A stretch of 64,000 nucleotides of DNA from Legionella parisiensis (GTDB lineage: Bacteria; Pseudomonadota; Gammaproteobacteria; Legionellales; Legionellaceae): positions 62,001 through 126,000 of the forward strand of contig NZ_LNYQ01000006.1 in the NCBI RefSeq assembly GCF_001467945.1, in the 5' to 3' direction. The notes below the pieces were generated by a model. That model made no database searches. It was not told the DNA's origin and was given only the letters and a program-made list of their open reading frames with translations. The position numbers and the translations under genes were made by a program. Positions 18,909-28,622 of the stretch are shown one piece after another; positions within the stretch are counted from its first letter, which is position 1; every line of letters starts with the position of its first letter.

Positions 18909-18983
18909 TGGCAGGGGTGCTAGGATTCGAACCTAGGTATGCAGGGATCAAAACCCTGTGCCTTACCGCTTGGCGACACCCCT
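18909..18983 (-). tRNA. tRNA-Gln (anticodon UUG)
   Basis: Read on the minus strand, the 7-bp acceptor stem AGGGGTG pairs with CACCCCT. The anticodon stem CAGGG/CCCTG encloses the loop TTTTGAT with anticodon TTG, and the T arm contains GGTTCGAATCC. The CCA end is encoded (18909–18911). All four arms fold, and the sequence closely follows bacterial tRNA-Gln. It lies between lolB and prs, a conserved position for this tRNA. Confidence 0.95.
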
Positions 18984-19174
18984 AAAATTTGCAGATTCTT
19001 ACAATCATCCATTATTAAAAATTTCGGTCATCCCTGCAAATGTGTTGCGTATTTTGCAGGGGTTTTAGGAACATGTCAACTTTGAACGCAATAATTTTTT
19101 TATTTTTTACCTAAAGAGAATAGTTGACATTATAGATAGAATGACATGCATAGCATATCAAACATAACAGTAGA

Positions 19175-19205
19175 AACGAAATCCAGAGAATTTCCGAATT
19201 TCGTT
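19175..19205 (-). terminator. Hairpin after lolB
   Basis: AACGAAAT (19175–19182) and ATTTCGTT (19198–19205) are 8-bp perfect complements with a 15-base loop, about 30 bases after the lolB stop on the minus strand. Only a short T run follows, so termination strength is uncertain. Confidence 0.45.
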
Positions 19206-19234
19206 TTAGCAAATTCTAAGTATGCAAGTCGGTT

Positions 19235-19882
19235 TTAAACAGTCCAATTTTGAATCGCTACTTTTACCATCACCCCGTTTCCTTCGAGACGAATCATACT
19301 TGGTAGATCAATCCCTCTGACCGAAGTATATTTAGCGAAATTAATTGTATATCCGCTTTGCCTCAATTGTACTAGATGATTGTATTCATCGTGCTTCTCA
19401 GCTTGAACAGGACCTGGAGCAGGAAGCCCTCTCACCCAATAATAAAGGTTATTTACAGGGAGTCTGATTCCAGTTTGTTCTGCTAATAGTTGATCAGGGC
19501 TATGAGATGTGATTTTTTTAGGTCCATCTTGGAAAGTTATAGTATTGCCTTTTTTGTCAATGAGAACTGTACCAGCTCCTAAAGGACCCATTAGGCGAAT
19601 TTGGTAGGTACCAGAGCCGCTTTGTTTCCAGTTCATAGCAGCTGACCACCCTTTATTTTTATTTTTTGCCGCCATGGAACCGCGAATTTCAAAGGAGGAA
19701 ACCATTGCTGTTTTTGCTTTGCGCTGTTCTACGGACATAACTTTATTTTGTGCCTCGGTCATTGCTTTGTTTTGTTCCAGGGGAATATTTTTGTTTAGGG
19801 GTACTTCCCCTGCAGGTCGCGGAGGGGCGCAGGCAGTTAAGAAGCAAAAAGGAATTATTACTAAACGTTTCATGTTATTCAT
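19235..19882 (-). CDS. lolB: Outer-membrane lipoprotein receptor LolB
   Basis: LolB receives lipoproteins from LolA and inserts them into the outer membrane. The 215-aa precursor has a short signal peptide ending in a lipobox, FLTAC, with the lipidated Cys at residue 18. The mature part has the LolB beta-barrel features [31 protein letters not shown] and [11 protein letters not shown]. The ATG at 19882 has GAGG at a good distance; an alternative ATG at 19873 lies three codons later. It is divergent from coaD. Confidence 0.9.
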   Translation of the reverse strand: MNNMKRLVIIPFCFLTACAPPRPAGEVPLNKNIPLEQNKAMTEAQNKVMSVEQRKAKTAMVSSFEIRGSMAAKNKNKGWSAAMNWKQSGSGTYQIRLMGPLGAGTVLIDKKGNTITFQDGPKKITSHSPDQLLAEQTGIRLPVNNLYYWVRGLPAPGPVQAEKHDEYNHLVQLRQSGYTINFAKYTSVRGIDLPSMIRLEGNGVMVKVAIQNWTV

Positions 19883-19963
19883 TTATTACCTCAAGTCCAT
19901 TTATGTAGTTTTTCAATTAACAATACGCTAGACTGTTCGCATATGCAATCAGTCTTAATCAAT

Positions 19964-20467
19964 ATGAAATTAAAAGCAATTTACCCTGGTACTTTTGATC
20001 CTGTAACTAATGGACATGTTGATATTATCACGCGTGCGGCCAAGATTTTTCCTGACATTCTCGTTGCGGTGGCAAACAATCAAGCAAAACGTCCTTTTTT
20101 ACCATTGGAGACACGAATTCAACTTGTAGAAGAGGCTGTCGCAGATTTACCAGGAATTCGTGTACTTGGATTTGATAATCTTTTAATTGATTTTGTATTG
20201 GAACAGAATGCTGGCATTATTTTACGTGGTTTGCGCGCGGTTTCTGATTTTGAATATGAGTTTCAGCTTGCTGGAATGAATAGGAAATTATCCAAGCAAA
20301 TAGAAACGATATTCTTAACTCCATCAGAAAATTTCATGTACATTTCGTCTACTTTAGTGCGCGAAATTGCACTTCTAAATGGGGATATTTCTCAGTTTGT
20401 GCCTTCTTGTGTCGTAAGGGAGCTCCAAAAGAGACAGGGTGAACATGGAACGTCAAAAAATATTTAA
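19964..20467 (+). CDS. coaD: Phosphopantetheine adenylyltransferase
   Basis: CoaD adenylates 4'-phosphopantetheine to dephospho-CoA, the penultimate step of CoA synthesis. The nucleotidyltransferase signature [17 protein letters not shown] is at the N-terminus, with the TNGH His, and the C-terminal [10 protein letters not shown] motif supplies the other catalytic segment. The start at 19964 gives 167 aa and places the motif as in E. coli; an ATG at 19943 would add seven residues, and neither has a clear ribosome binding site. The 3' end overlaps the start of ggt by 23 bases. Confidence 0.93.
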   Translation: MKLKAIYPGTFDPVTNGHVDIITRAAKIFPDILVAVANNQAKRPFLPLETRIQLVEEAVADLPGIRVLGFDNLLIDFVLEQNAGIILRGLRAVSDFEYEFQLAGMNRKLSKQIETIFLTPSENFMYISSTLVREIALLNGDISQFVPSCVVRELQKRQGEHGTSKNI

Positions 20468-22187
20468 GACTATTTGTCTGATTGCACTATGTATCAAATT
20501 TTTGTTTTCCCTCACTACCAATACTTTTGCCGACCAACAAAACATTCTTCCTCCCGGTTATGCTGTAGCTAGTGGAAATCCATTGGCAACAAATGCCGGG
20601 CTTGAAATTTTAGCCAGCGGTGGAAATGCTTTTGACGCAGCAGTTGCTGTGTCCGCAGTACTCGCTGTAGTTGAACCATACCATTCGGGATTGGGGGGAG
20701 GGGGGTTTTGGCTGCTGCATCAAGAAAATCAGCATAAAAACATTTTTATCGATGGAAGGGAAATAGCACCTTTGGCGGCCAAAAAAGACATGTATTTGGC
20801 ACCTGACGGCAGTGTGATACCAGGGCTATCCTTAAATGGAGGTTTAGCCGCAGCAATTCCAGGGGAACCTGCAGCATTGGTATATATTGCCAAAAATTAT
20901 GGGCGATTGCCTTTGGCCAAAACACTAGCTCCTGCAATCAAGCTAGCACAAGAAGGCTTTATGGTTGATAAGCAATTAAGCTCTTTTTTAAAGCGCCCGG
21001 ATCGATTGAAGCAAATCAAGAAATACCCTTCTACAGCCAAAATTTTCTTAAAGAATGGTTCTCCCTATCTTATAGGGGAGTATTTAATTCAGGCGGATTT
21101 AGCGAATACTTTGAAGCAAATTGCCGATAAAGGAGAGGACGGGTTTTATAGTGGAGAAGTAGCAAAGCGATTAGTTAAGGGAGTCAATGCTGCGGGAGGC
21201 ATATGGACACTTGAGGATTTAGCAAAATATCGTATCAAGATCAGAGAGCCTTTGATTGGTGCATACCATAATATGTTAATTATTACCGCGCCTCCGCCTT
21301 CCGCAGGTGGTATCGCATTATTGACCATGTTAAATATATTGTCTCATTATTCTTTATCTTCATTCTCAAAAGTGCAGTGGGTACATTACCTTGTAGAGTC
21401 CATGCGCCTATCGTATTGGCAACGCGAACAGTTTTTGGGCGATCCTGATTTTGTTACTATCCCCGTTGAGAGGTTAATTTCCGCAGAGAATGGAAAGCAG
21501 CTCAGTACATTAATTCCCCCACAAAAAGCGATTGCTAGCACTGTCTTACAAGGGAAGCATCCTCAAGAGAAGCAAAACAATACAACGCATATCTCTATTA
21601 TTGATGCTGAGGGTAATCGAGTTGCTGCGACTTTGTCCATTAATTATATTTTTGGTTCCAGTGTTGTAGCCGAAGGAACTGGTGTTTTGTTGAATGATGA
21701 AATGGACGATTTTTCGAGTAAAGTGGGCGAAGAAAATGTTTTTGGCATTGTTGGTGCTGATAAAAATGAGATTGCACCTGGGAAAAGACCATTATCCAGT
21801 ATGACACCTACGTTCCTTGAGTTACCGGGGCGTGTTGCAATTTTAGGAACACCTGGCGGCAGCCGGATTCCGACGATGGTCTTAATTGCATCGTTGGTGT
21901 TTCACGATACTTATGGCGCAATTAGTATGGTTTCAGCCATGCGTTTCCATCATCAGTATTTACCTGACGTGCTGCAGTTTGAACCAGATACCTTGCCCCC
22001 GGCAATTCAAGAAGCATTAACAGCCATGGGGTATCACTTAATGCAATTAGGGCGATATTATGGGGATATGCAAGCAATTACCTGGGATAAACAAACAAAT
22101 GTTCTAACTGCTGCATCTGATCCAAGAGCTATAGGTTTGGCTGCATCAATAGTAAATACTACGAGCGGATATGGTGTGAGATTCTAG
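20445..22187 (+). CDS. ggt: Gamma-glutamyltransferase (secreted)
   Basis: GGT cleaves the gamma-glutamyl bond of glutathione and related peptides in the periplasm and autoprocesses into two chains. The roughly 580-aa precursor begins with a signal peptide ([18 protein letters not shown], ending near TFA). The autocleavage and nucleophile Thr is in NNTTHISII (Thr at about residue 380). PLSSMTPTF and [12 protein letters not shown], which form the gamma-glutamyl pocket and oxyanion hole, are present. The ATG at 20445 is preferred over a GTG at 20439. It overlaps coaD by 23 bases, so the two are probably cotranscribed. Confidence 0.93.
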   Translation: MERQKIFKTICLIALCIKFLFSLTTNTFADQQNILPPGYAVASGNPLATNAGLEILASGGNAFDAAVAVSAVLAVVEPYHSGLGGGGFWLLHQENQHKNIFIDGREIAPLAAKKDMYLAPDGSVIPGLSLNGGLAAAIPGEPAALVYIAKNYGRLPLAKTLAPAIKLAQEGFMVDKQLSSFLKRPDRLKQIKKYPSTAKIFLKNGSPYLIGEYLIQADLANTLKQIADKGEDGFYSGEVAKRLVKGVNAAGGIWTLEDLAKYRIKIREPLIGAYHNMLIITAPPPSAGGIALLTMLNILSHYSLSSFSKVQWVHYLVESMRLSYWQREQFLGDPDFVTIPVERLISAENGKQLSTLIPPQKAIASTVLQGKHPQEKQNNTTHISIIDAEGNRVAATLSINYIFGSSVVAEGTGVLLNDEMDDFSSKVGEENVFGIVGADKNEIAPGKRPLSSMTPTFLELPGRVAILGTPGGSRIPTMVLIASLVFHDTYGAISMVSAMRFHHQYLPDVLQFEPDTLPPAIQEALTAMGYHLMQLGRYYGDMQAITWDKQTNVLTAASDPRAIGLAASIVNTTSGYGVRF

Positions 22188-22206
22188 GTTATTTTCATGC
22201 ACAAAA

Positions 22207-22947
22207 TTATTTAGAAGGATTTTCTCCAACCAGCTCTTTTATTACCTCAAAAGTTTGCTGAATTAGCTTTTCCTTATTTTCAAGAGTAAAATGTGCTGCA
22301 TCAATTGGTTTGCCTATATGTATTTCAGCTTTTTGTTTTAGATGAAAATTAAAAGTTCGTGCAGGTAAAATATTATTGGCACCACGTATTCCTATAGGGA
22401 TAATTGTAGCCTTGGATTGGATTGCAGTAATAAATCCTCCCTTTTTAAATGAGCCAAGTTTTCCATCTTTGGAACGAGTGCCTTCGGGAGCAATCCACAT
22501 AACAATTCCGCTTTCCATCAATTGCTGCGCATATGCCAAGTCTTTAATGGCTTGATATTTATTTTTTCGGTCGACAAAAGGAAATTCTGCAGCTTTCATT
22601 GCTTTACCCATTAAAGGAATTTTTGCGAGTTCCTTTTTTGACAGCATCCGAATGGAGTGATGGGGAAATGCTTTAAAAGCAAGAGGAATATCATAAGCGC
22701 TTGAGTGATTGCACATAATAATCGTAGCCTTCCCTGGTTGCGGCTGGACATTAAATGGGTTTATCACTTTATATTCTACCTGTACGGCATTAAGTAGCTG
22801 ATCAATCCAATGATGTAGTGCATTATCTGTCCACTTACGGTTTATGGTGCTAAAAAAATATTTAAAGAGACAGCGCGTACTGGTGACTGCCGTATAAAAC
22901 ATGATATTACAAAGAATCCATGCGGTTCTTAATTGATTTGTTCTCAT
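22207..22947 (-). CDS. plsC: 1-acyl-sn-glycerol-3-phosphate acyltransferase family protein
   Basis: PlsC acylates lysophosphatidate to phosphatidate at the inner membrane. The 246-aa protein shows the catalytic NHSSAYD (H-x4-D) box, FPFVDRKNK, APEGTRSKDG and the IPIGIRG block in the family order, with a hydrophobic N-terminus as membrane anchor. The ATG at 22947 is preferred over an upstream TTG at 22962. It is convergent with ggt. Several PlsC paralogs are common, so the exact substrate could be another lysolipid. Confidence 0.88.
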   Translation of the reverse strand: MRTNQLRTAWILCNIMFYTAVTSTRCLFKYFFSTINRKWTDNALHHWIDQLLNAVQVEYKVINPFNVQPQPGKATIIMCNHSSAYDIPLAFKAFPHHSIRMLSKKELAKIPLMGKAMKAAEFPFVDRKNKYQAIKDLAYAQQLMESGIVMWIAPEGTRSKDGKLGSFKKGGFITAIQSKATIIPIGIRGANNILPARTFNFHLKQKAEIHIGKPIDAAHFTLENKEKLIQQTFEVIKELVGENPSK

Positions 22948-23111
22948 TCGCGTTAAGACCAAGTAAATTAGCGGTAATATAGCGCAAGTTGCTTCGCTTG
23001 CCCAGATAGTTTTTTACGAGTCTACATTTCAAATGCTATTGTAAATTTAGCATAAATTAGAAATAGCTCTGGGATTGGCAATAGGTTCTGGTTACTTCTA
23101 ACACAATCCAT

Positions 23112-25145
23112 TTAAAAAAATCCTACTGCCCTGCCAAAAGTACCGATTAATGAGTCATCTGGGAGGACCGTATGAATATCAAACCCATTAGACATAATTT
23201 TATCCTCAGCCCAACGTTCGTCCATGTAATAGCGATATCGAGTTCCATGCAAATGACCAATAGCATCTATTTTTTCTCTTAACCCATGTCTTCTCTCATC
23301 TTCAATGAGTTCCAAATATCGTAAATTATAATAAAGATTTTCCGGCATGAGTTCCTTCGCTTTTTTAAAATAGGGAATGGCTTCTTGTTTTTTCTCCTCA
23401 AAATAAACAAGGGTATCAGCGAGTAAGTAATAAGTTTTCGCGAGGAGTTGGCGCATTTCCTTTGATTTTGACTGATTAAGGGTAATAAAAGTTTTAAGTT
23501 CCTTTTTTAACTCTTCAATTTCATTGATATGCATTTTAATGAAATCAATGCGAGTGCTTAAGTTATCGTTATAATCAATGGGTACACCTAGTCGTGCAAT
23601 CAAACATTCAATTTTCCGTAACAATAATTTATTATAGACCTCCATTAGCGCCCCGTTGTTACTGAGAAACCGATATTCACTAAGTCGCTGTTGCGCTTTG
23701 CTTAATTGGGTTCGATCAGCTTCTTTCACAGGATGTTCCAGTTCATCAATGGCCAAAAGAGTCGCCGCATAGATCAAAGTTGCCTCTTTGACTAGAGAGT
23801 CGTGTGGCTGAATGCTCACAATTTTTTTAGCCAGCTCTATTTGTTCTTCAGCCATTTTCATTGTGGCTTTTGTCGCTTTATAGAGTAATCCTTCTTTTAT
23901 TTGTGATGTATTTGTATCAAATTGAGAACAATAATATTCACGCAGTCGTTCAAGCTTGTATTGATTAAATTTGAGGTTTTGACTTTTAGTATATAAAACA
24001 TCTGCGTCCTGAAAACGATGGCTCTCTATAGCGATGTCAAATTGATATAAAGTCCACTCGTCTCTCATCATAATGTCGTGCATGGAGTAGTCTTGATCCA
24101 GGATTTGCGGTGCAAGCCTGACTGCCTGAGCTAAATACTCAAGCGTTTGATTGCCGGTGAAGAGTTGGGTAATTCGCCATTTACTTTTTTCATTTTTAGC
24201 ATCTTCTAAATAACTCTTGGCTACTTGAATACGTAATTCAGGATATAATATTAAATAAACTGTTTGCTCTTCATAGCTAAAATTGTCTTTTATGTAATCA
24301 ACTGCTTTTTGTTGATCTTCTTTATTTGTTGATAAGAATAAGGCACCAATAAGCTCGACCGCATTTGTTAATGCTTGCGGATCTGTTTCTTCTTGAGCGA
24401 AGTAAAAATTAATAAATTCTTCCCTAAATTTTTTTTTGACCTCCAAAGACCATTCCAACGCTTCATAATATCGCTTATGTGAAGCCAGAAATTGCGCATA
24501 AGCTTCGGCAAAAGGACTGGATTTAAAACAATGTATTTTGCTGACTGGTTGGTTGTAGTAATTAATTTGGCGAATGGCGGCGTTAATTGTTTCACTGTCT
24601 TGGGGATCAATTGAAGGAAGCAAATAAGCCAGAGATTCTCGTATTAAAGCTTGCCCAAAAGGGTAGTTCCTGTAAATCGATTCATTGAGTTCAGGAAATG
24701 CATGTGAATGAGTCATGAAAAAACTGACTAATAGGCGTTGCAGTTCATTCGAAGTTTGATTTGCTCTTGGTAAATGGACTAAGTGTATAAAATACGGGGA
24801 GATTGGAAATCCATCTCTATTTTGATTTAATTCTTCAGATTTAAAACCTTTGAGGTAACCAGCATAGGCAATTTTACCTAAAGTCATTTCAATGCGATAA
24901 GGATGACAATGATTTTCAAAACCTAACCAGCCTTTAAATGATTCAAAAAGAGTACGGAACCAGCCGACCCGAAAAACATCGATTCCATCCGTGTAGAGTC
25001 TTTGCCTGGGAGATGAAGCAATTTCTCGCCAAAATATTCGATATTCTTTTTCATCAAAATCGTAAATCAGAAAGTCTGGAAGATGCACTGTACCTCTTTC
25101 TTGATATAATTCAACGAAACGTCTTGCTAATCTTAAACGTAACAT
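23112..25145 (-). CDS. Large unknown protein with a TPR-like helical C-terminus
   Basis: The 677-aa product has no signal peptide or membrane span and I do not recognise its N-terminal half. It starts MLRLRLARRFVELYQERG, with AGGA before the ATG at 25145; an upstream frame from 25190 lacks a better site. Most of the protein looks alpha-helical. Residues near 595–635 (LAKTYYLLADTLVYFEEKKQ, then AIPYFKKAKELMPENLYYN) look like one or two tetratricopeptide repeats, which bind proteins. It lies between plsC and mutM on the same strand, with no shared function evident. An effector role is possible but unsupported. Confidence 0.75.
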   Translation of the reverse strand: MLRLRLARRFVELYQERGTVHLPDFLIYDFDEKEYRIFWREIASSPRQRLYTDGIDVFRVGWFRTLFESFKGWLGFENHCHPYRIEMTLGKIAYAGYLKGFKSEELNQNRDGFPISPYFIHLVHLPRANQTSNELQRLLVSFFMTHSHAFPELNESIYRNYPFGQALIRESLAYLLPSIDPQDSETINAAIRQINYYNQPVSKIHCFKSSPFAEAYAQFLASHKRYYEALEWSLEVKKKFREEFINFYFAQEETDPQALTNAVELIGALFLSTNKEDQQKAVDYIKDNFSYEEQTVYLILYPELRIQVAKSYLEDAKNEKSKWRITQLFTGNQTLEYLAQAVRLAPQILDQDYSMHDIMMRDEWTLYQFDIAIESHRFQDADVLYTKSQNLKFNQYKLERLREYYCSQFDTNTSQIKEGLLYKATKATMKMAEEQIELAKKIVSIQPHDSLVKEATLIYAATLLAIDELEHPVKEADRTQLSKAQQRLSEYRFLSNNGALMEVYNKLLLRKIECLIARLGVPIDYNDNLSTRIDFIKMHINEIEELKKELKTFITLNQSKSKEMRQLLAKTYYLLADTLVYFEEKKQEAIPYFKKAKELMPENLYYNLRYLELIEDERRHGLREKIDAIGHLHGTRYRYYMDERWAEDKIMSNGFDIHTVLPDDSLIGTFGRAVGFF

Positions 25146-25223
25146 AAAAAATCCTAGTAAAAATAGGCGATTATGGTAATTTAAAATCAAGTATTGTGCA
25201 ATTAAGTGATAGAATGAACAGAC

Positions 25224-26051
25224 TTAACTAGATGTTTCATTTTGACATTGGGGGCAAAAAAAGGAATTACGTCCTGAAATTACAACTGATTCAATAGGAT
25301 GTTGACAGAGCATGCATGGTTGATTTTTTCGGCCATATACTTTAAGCGAGATACTAAAATAGCCTGGTTTGCCATCAAAAGCATAAAAATCACGCAAGGT
25401 AGTGCCGCCACATAATATGGCCTCTTTGAGTACTACTTTAATTTGTTTCGTGAGCGTAAAGCAGGCTTGTTCTGAAAGCATTTTCGCCGGAGTATTAGGA
25501 TGAATATTCGCTAAAAAAAGGCTTTCTGCAGCATAAATATTTCCTACACCCACCACAATTTCATGATCCATAATCAATGATTTTATCGGTTTATTTTTAT
25601 TTTGGGCTTTTTGATATAGGTAATGACCGTTAAATTCCTCACAAAGAGGTTCAGGACCTAAATGACGAAGTAGTCGATGTTGACACGGATTTTCACTGAT
25701 GTACAGAAATAAACCAAAACGCCTGGGATCACAAAATCGAAGCACTAACTCGTTTGCAAGTTTCAGGAGGATGTGATCATGTTTTTCTGGCGTACCCTTA
25801 TCCGCTATGATTCGTAGGTGACCTGACATCCCCAGATGGATTAAAAGATATCCTTTTGAGAGCTCGATTAGAATGTATTTTGCCCTACGTGAAACAGTAA
25901 TTATTTTTTTGCCGGCACACAATTGATTCAAGTTGTCGGGAACAGGGATGCGGAGTTTAGAATTGCGTACAATAATTTCTTTAATTGTCTGCCCTTCCAG
26001 ATGAGATTTAATTCCTTCCTTTGTAGTTTCAACTTCGGGTAATTCGGGCAT
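25224..26051 (-). CDS. mutM: Formamidopyrimidine-DNA glycosylase
   Basis: MutM (Fpg) removes 8-oxoguanine and formamidopyrimidines and nicks the abasic site. The 275-aa protein begins MPELPEVETT, giving the N-terminal Pro nucleophile and catalytic Glu after Met removal. The central GVGNIYAAESLF and the C-terminal zinc finger with C-x2-C (CMLC) and C-x2-C (CPQC) are intact. Its ATG overlaps the stop of the upstream 83-codon gene by one base, so the two are translationally coupled. Confidence 0.96.
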   Translation of the reverse strand: MPELPEVETTKEGIKSHLEGQTIKEIIVRNSKLRIPVPDNLNQLCAGKKIITVSRRAKYILIELSKGYLLIHLGMSGHLRIIADKGTPEKHDHILLKLANELVLRFCDPRRFGLFLYISENPCQHRLLRHLGPEPLCEEFNGHYLYQKAQNKNKPIKSLIMDHEIVVGVGNIYAAESLFLANIHPNTPAKMLSEQACFTLTKQIKVVLKEAILCGGTTLRDFYAFDGKPGYFSISLKVYGRKNQPCMLCQHPIESVVISGRNSFFCPQCQNETSS

Positions 26052-26302
26052 TATTTTTTATCGTCATGCTCAATGATTCTGCCCTGATTTTTATTAATCA
26101 CTTCTGCTTTAGTCGACTTGTTTGGGAATAAATATTGTTTTATTGCCGCGATCAGCCAAAGGACTCCACCTATGAGAAGGCCCCAAACCAAAACATACGA
26201 GAACATAAATAACAGACCAAAAAATAGCGCAATAGCAACGCCAGCTACCAAGAATGGCACTAAATTTTCAAAAATTTTTCCCAGAGGAGATTTCTCGTTC
26301 AT
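26051..26302 (-). CDS. Small two-span membrane protein coupled to mutM
   Basis: The 83-aa frame ends in TAATG shared with the mutM start. After a short cytoplasmic head it has two hydrophobic segments (about residues 15–34 and 37–56) and a charged C-terminal tail rich in Lys and Asp. No family is recognised. The coupling suggests coexpression with mutM, but a role in repair is not implied by the sequence. Confidence 0.65.
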   Translation of the reverse strand: MNEKSPLGKIFENLVPFLVAGVAIALFFGLLFMFSYVLVWGLLIGGVLWLIAAIKQYLFPNKSTKAEVINKNQGRIIEHDDKK

Positions 26303-26485
26303 AACATAATTTCCTATCTTATTATTTATTAATTATCGGCTACATAATGAAATGTTGCAACGTAAAGAGTAAAATTGTGTTATCCTTAATATGATATAAG
26401 GATTTTTTTGAATTCTTACATTGAGTACCTAACTAAAGGATGAGTTTTTTCTTAATTTGCATTTTGCATTTGAAGTGGAGCTATT

Positions 26486-27667
26486 ATGGTTTTTGGTTAT
26501 TTAAACCTGTCTTTTTGGGGATATGTGGTTGCAACATTGATTTTTACGCAAATTACTATCGCAGCAGTAACATTATATCTTCATCGCCATCAAACTCACC
26601 GAGCGTTGACTTTACATCCAATTATTAGTCATTTTTTCCGGCTTTGGCTGTGGTTAACTACCGGGATGGTTACTGCAGATTGGGTGGCTATTCATCGGAA
26701 GCATCACGCATCAGCAGATGTTGAGGGTGACCCGCACAGCCCTGTAGTTTTCGGGATTAAAAAAGTGTTTTGGGAAGGAGCAGAGCTCTACAAAGTAGCT
26801 CGCAAAGATAAAGAAATGGTCGCCAAATACTCTCATGGAACTCCTAGAGATTGGCTTGAGCGAAAAATTTATTCGCCCCATTCTTCCAAGGGAATTTTGC
26901 TGATGTTATTCATTAACTTATTCTTATTTGGTGTTCCTGGAATCACCATTTGGGCAATTCAAATGATGTGGATACCATTGCATGCTGCAGGCGTCGTTAA
27001 TGGAATTGGCCACCATTGGGGATATAGAAATTTTGAATGTCCCGATGCAGCAAGAAATATTTTCCCCTGGGGTTTTTGGATAGGTGGCGAAGAATTACAT
27101 AACAATCATCACACTTTTGCTTCTTCAGCCAAGTTTTCAATTAAATGGTGGGAGTTTGACATAGGTTGGATGTACATTCGAATTCTTTCCTTTTTAGGGC
27201 TTGCCAAAGTAAAAAAATTACCGCCCAAACTGTCGATGGAAAAAGGAAAGCGGCAAGTAGATTTGGATACGGTAAGAGCCGTTATTGGTAATCGTTTTCA
27301 GGTTATGTCTAACTATTATAAAAGTGTCATTAGGCCCATACTCAAGCAAGAAAAGCATAACCATATTGAAAATAAGGAAGAAAAGAAGCTTTTTGCGCGT
27401 GCTGGAAGTTTATTGAGACGGGAGAATTGTTTGTTAAGTACGCGAGCTAAAATGCGGTTATCCCATCTATTGGAAGCTCGTGAACAATTACGCATTGTTT
27501 ATGCATACAAACAATCGCTACAAAATATTTGGTTAAAAACAGCCTCTACTCAGAAAGAGTTAATTGAAGCATTACAACAATGGTGCAGGCAAGCAGAAGA
27601 ATCAGGTCTTGACGTCTTGAGGCAATTTGCCCAGCAGCTAAAAGGATATGTTCCTGTATATAGGTAA
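26486..27667 (+). CDS. Acyl-CoA/fatty acid desaturase
   Basis: The 393-aa integral membrane di-iron enzyme has the three histidine boxes of the stearoyl-CoA delta-9 desaturase group: HRHQTH (33–38), HRKHH (70–74) and HNNHH (205–209). The first two spans precede and follow box one, and a further pair lies near 135–175. The last 140 residues are a charged, helical extension not needed for catalysis. It would introduce a double bond into saturated acyl chains for membrane fluidity. The ATG has GGAG at the right distance. It stands before the PHB genes but is not clearly in their operon. Confidence 0.88.
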   Translation: MVFGYLNLSFWGYVVATLIFTQITIAAVTLYLHRHQTHRALTLHPIISHFFRLWLWLTTGMVTADWVAIHRKHHASADVEGDPHSPVVFGIKKVFWEGAELYKVARKDKEMVAKYSHGTPRDWLERKIYSPHSSKGILLMLFINLFLFGVPGITIWAIQMMWIPLHAAGVVNGIGHHWGYRNFECPDAARNIFPWGFWIGGEELHNNHHTFASSAKFSIKWWEFDIGWMYIRILSFLGLAKVKKLPPKLSMEKGKRQVDLDTVRAVIGNRFQVMSNYYKSVIRPILKQEKHNHIENKEEKKLFARAGSLLRRENCLLSTRAKMRLSHLLEAREQLRIVYAYKQSLQNIWLKTASTQKELIEALQQWCRQAEESGLDVLRQFAQQLKGYVPVYR

Positions 27668-27796
27668 TTCTTTTGTGACTTCTTACCTTGTTATCTCATA
27701 GAGGAGAGGACAGGTGAGAAGTTATGGTTTTTATTTGTTTTTTAGTTTCGATTGACTATAGTAGTATTTTATTATCGCAATAACAGGGAGTTGGTT

Positions 27797-28537
27797 ATGA
27801 TGAAAGGTGTAGCAATAGTTACTGGTGGAACTGGTGGTATAGGTACAGCCATTTGTCAACGCTTAGCCACCGATTTTCAAGTTGTCGCGTGTTATTTCAA
27901 ACATGGAAAACATGAAGAAGCGAAGCAATGGCAAGAAGAACAAAAAAAGCTGGGTCACGATATTGATATCGTTTATGGTGATATCGCACAATTTGCAGAT
28001 TGCGAAAAAATAGTCGCTTTAGTCAAGGAGCGTTATGGTCGTGTGGATGTACTGATTAATAATGCAGGCATTACCCAAGATTGCAGTTTACGGAAAATGA
28101 CTCCAGATCAATGGCAATATGTTGTTGATGCTAATTTGACCAGTGTATTTAATATGACCCGCAATGTAATCCCCATTATGATTGACGAAGGTTTTGGCCG
28201 TATCATAAGTATTTCTTCCATTAATGGACGAAAAGGCCAGTTTGGTCAATGTAATTATGCGGCAACTAAATCCGCATTGTATGGGTTCACTAAAAGTCTG
28301 GCTTTAGAAGTAGCAAATAAAGGCATAACGGTGAATACGGTTTCTCCTGGTTATGTAGAAACTCCTATGCTCACCTCTTTAAAAGAAGAGGTACTAAAAT
28401 CAATCATCGCAAGTATTCCTGTAGGTCGTTTGGGAAATCCAAAAGAAATAGCTGACGCAGTTGCTTTTTTAGCATCTCCTGATAGTGGGTTTATTACCGG
28501 CGCAAACTTGGATATTAATGGTGGACAGTATATGTAA
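27797..28537 (+). CDS. phaB: Acetoacetyl-CoA reductase (first of two paralogs)
   Basis: PhaB reduces acetoacetyl-CoA to (R)-3-hydroxybutyryl-CoA, the precursor of polyhydroxybutyrate. The 246-aa short-chain dehydrogenase has the cofactor motif TGGTGGIG, NNAGITQDCSLRKM, and the catalytic Ser and Tyr-x3-Lys in SSINGRKGQFGQCNYAATKS. The ATG at 27797 follows GGGAG; an upstream frame from 27752 is not supported. It ends in a 15-bp hairpin and is followed by a second phaB-like gene. FabG-like activity is the alternative, but the GRKGQFGQ segment is typical of PhaB. Confidence 0.88.
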   Translation: MMKGVAIVTGGTGGIGTAICQRLATDFQVVACYFKHGKHEEAKQWQEEQKKLGHDIDIVYGDIAQFADCEKIVALVKERYGRVDVLINNAGITQDCSLRKMTPDQWQYVVDANLTSVFNMTRNVIPIMIDEGFGRIISISSINGRKGQFGQCNYAATKSALYGFTKSLALEVANKGITVNTVSPGYVETPMLTSLKEEVLKSIIASIPVGRLGNPKEIADAVAFLASPDSGFITGANLDINGGQYM

Positions 28538-28539
28538 AC

Positions 28540-28575
28540 TTAAGCACTGGATTTGATTGAAAATCCAGTGCTTAA
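28540..28575 (+). terminator. 15-bp perfect hairpin between the two phaB genes
   Basis: TTAAGCACTGGATTT (28540–28554) and AAATCCAGTGCTTAA (28561–28575) pair perfectly around a 6-base loop, 2 bases after the phaB stop. No U run follows, but the stem is long and stable. It could end part of the transcripts or protect the upstream mRNA from exonucleases, setting different levels of the two paralogs. Confidence 0.6.
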
Positions 28576-28622
28576 AGCCTCTTTATCATAATTGTCGCAC
28601 ATCCTAACTCATAGAGAACCAT

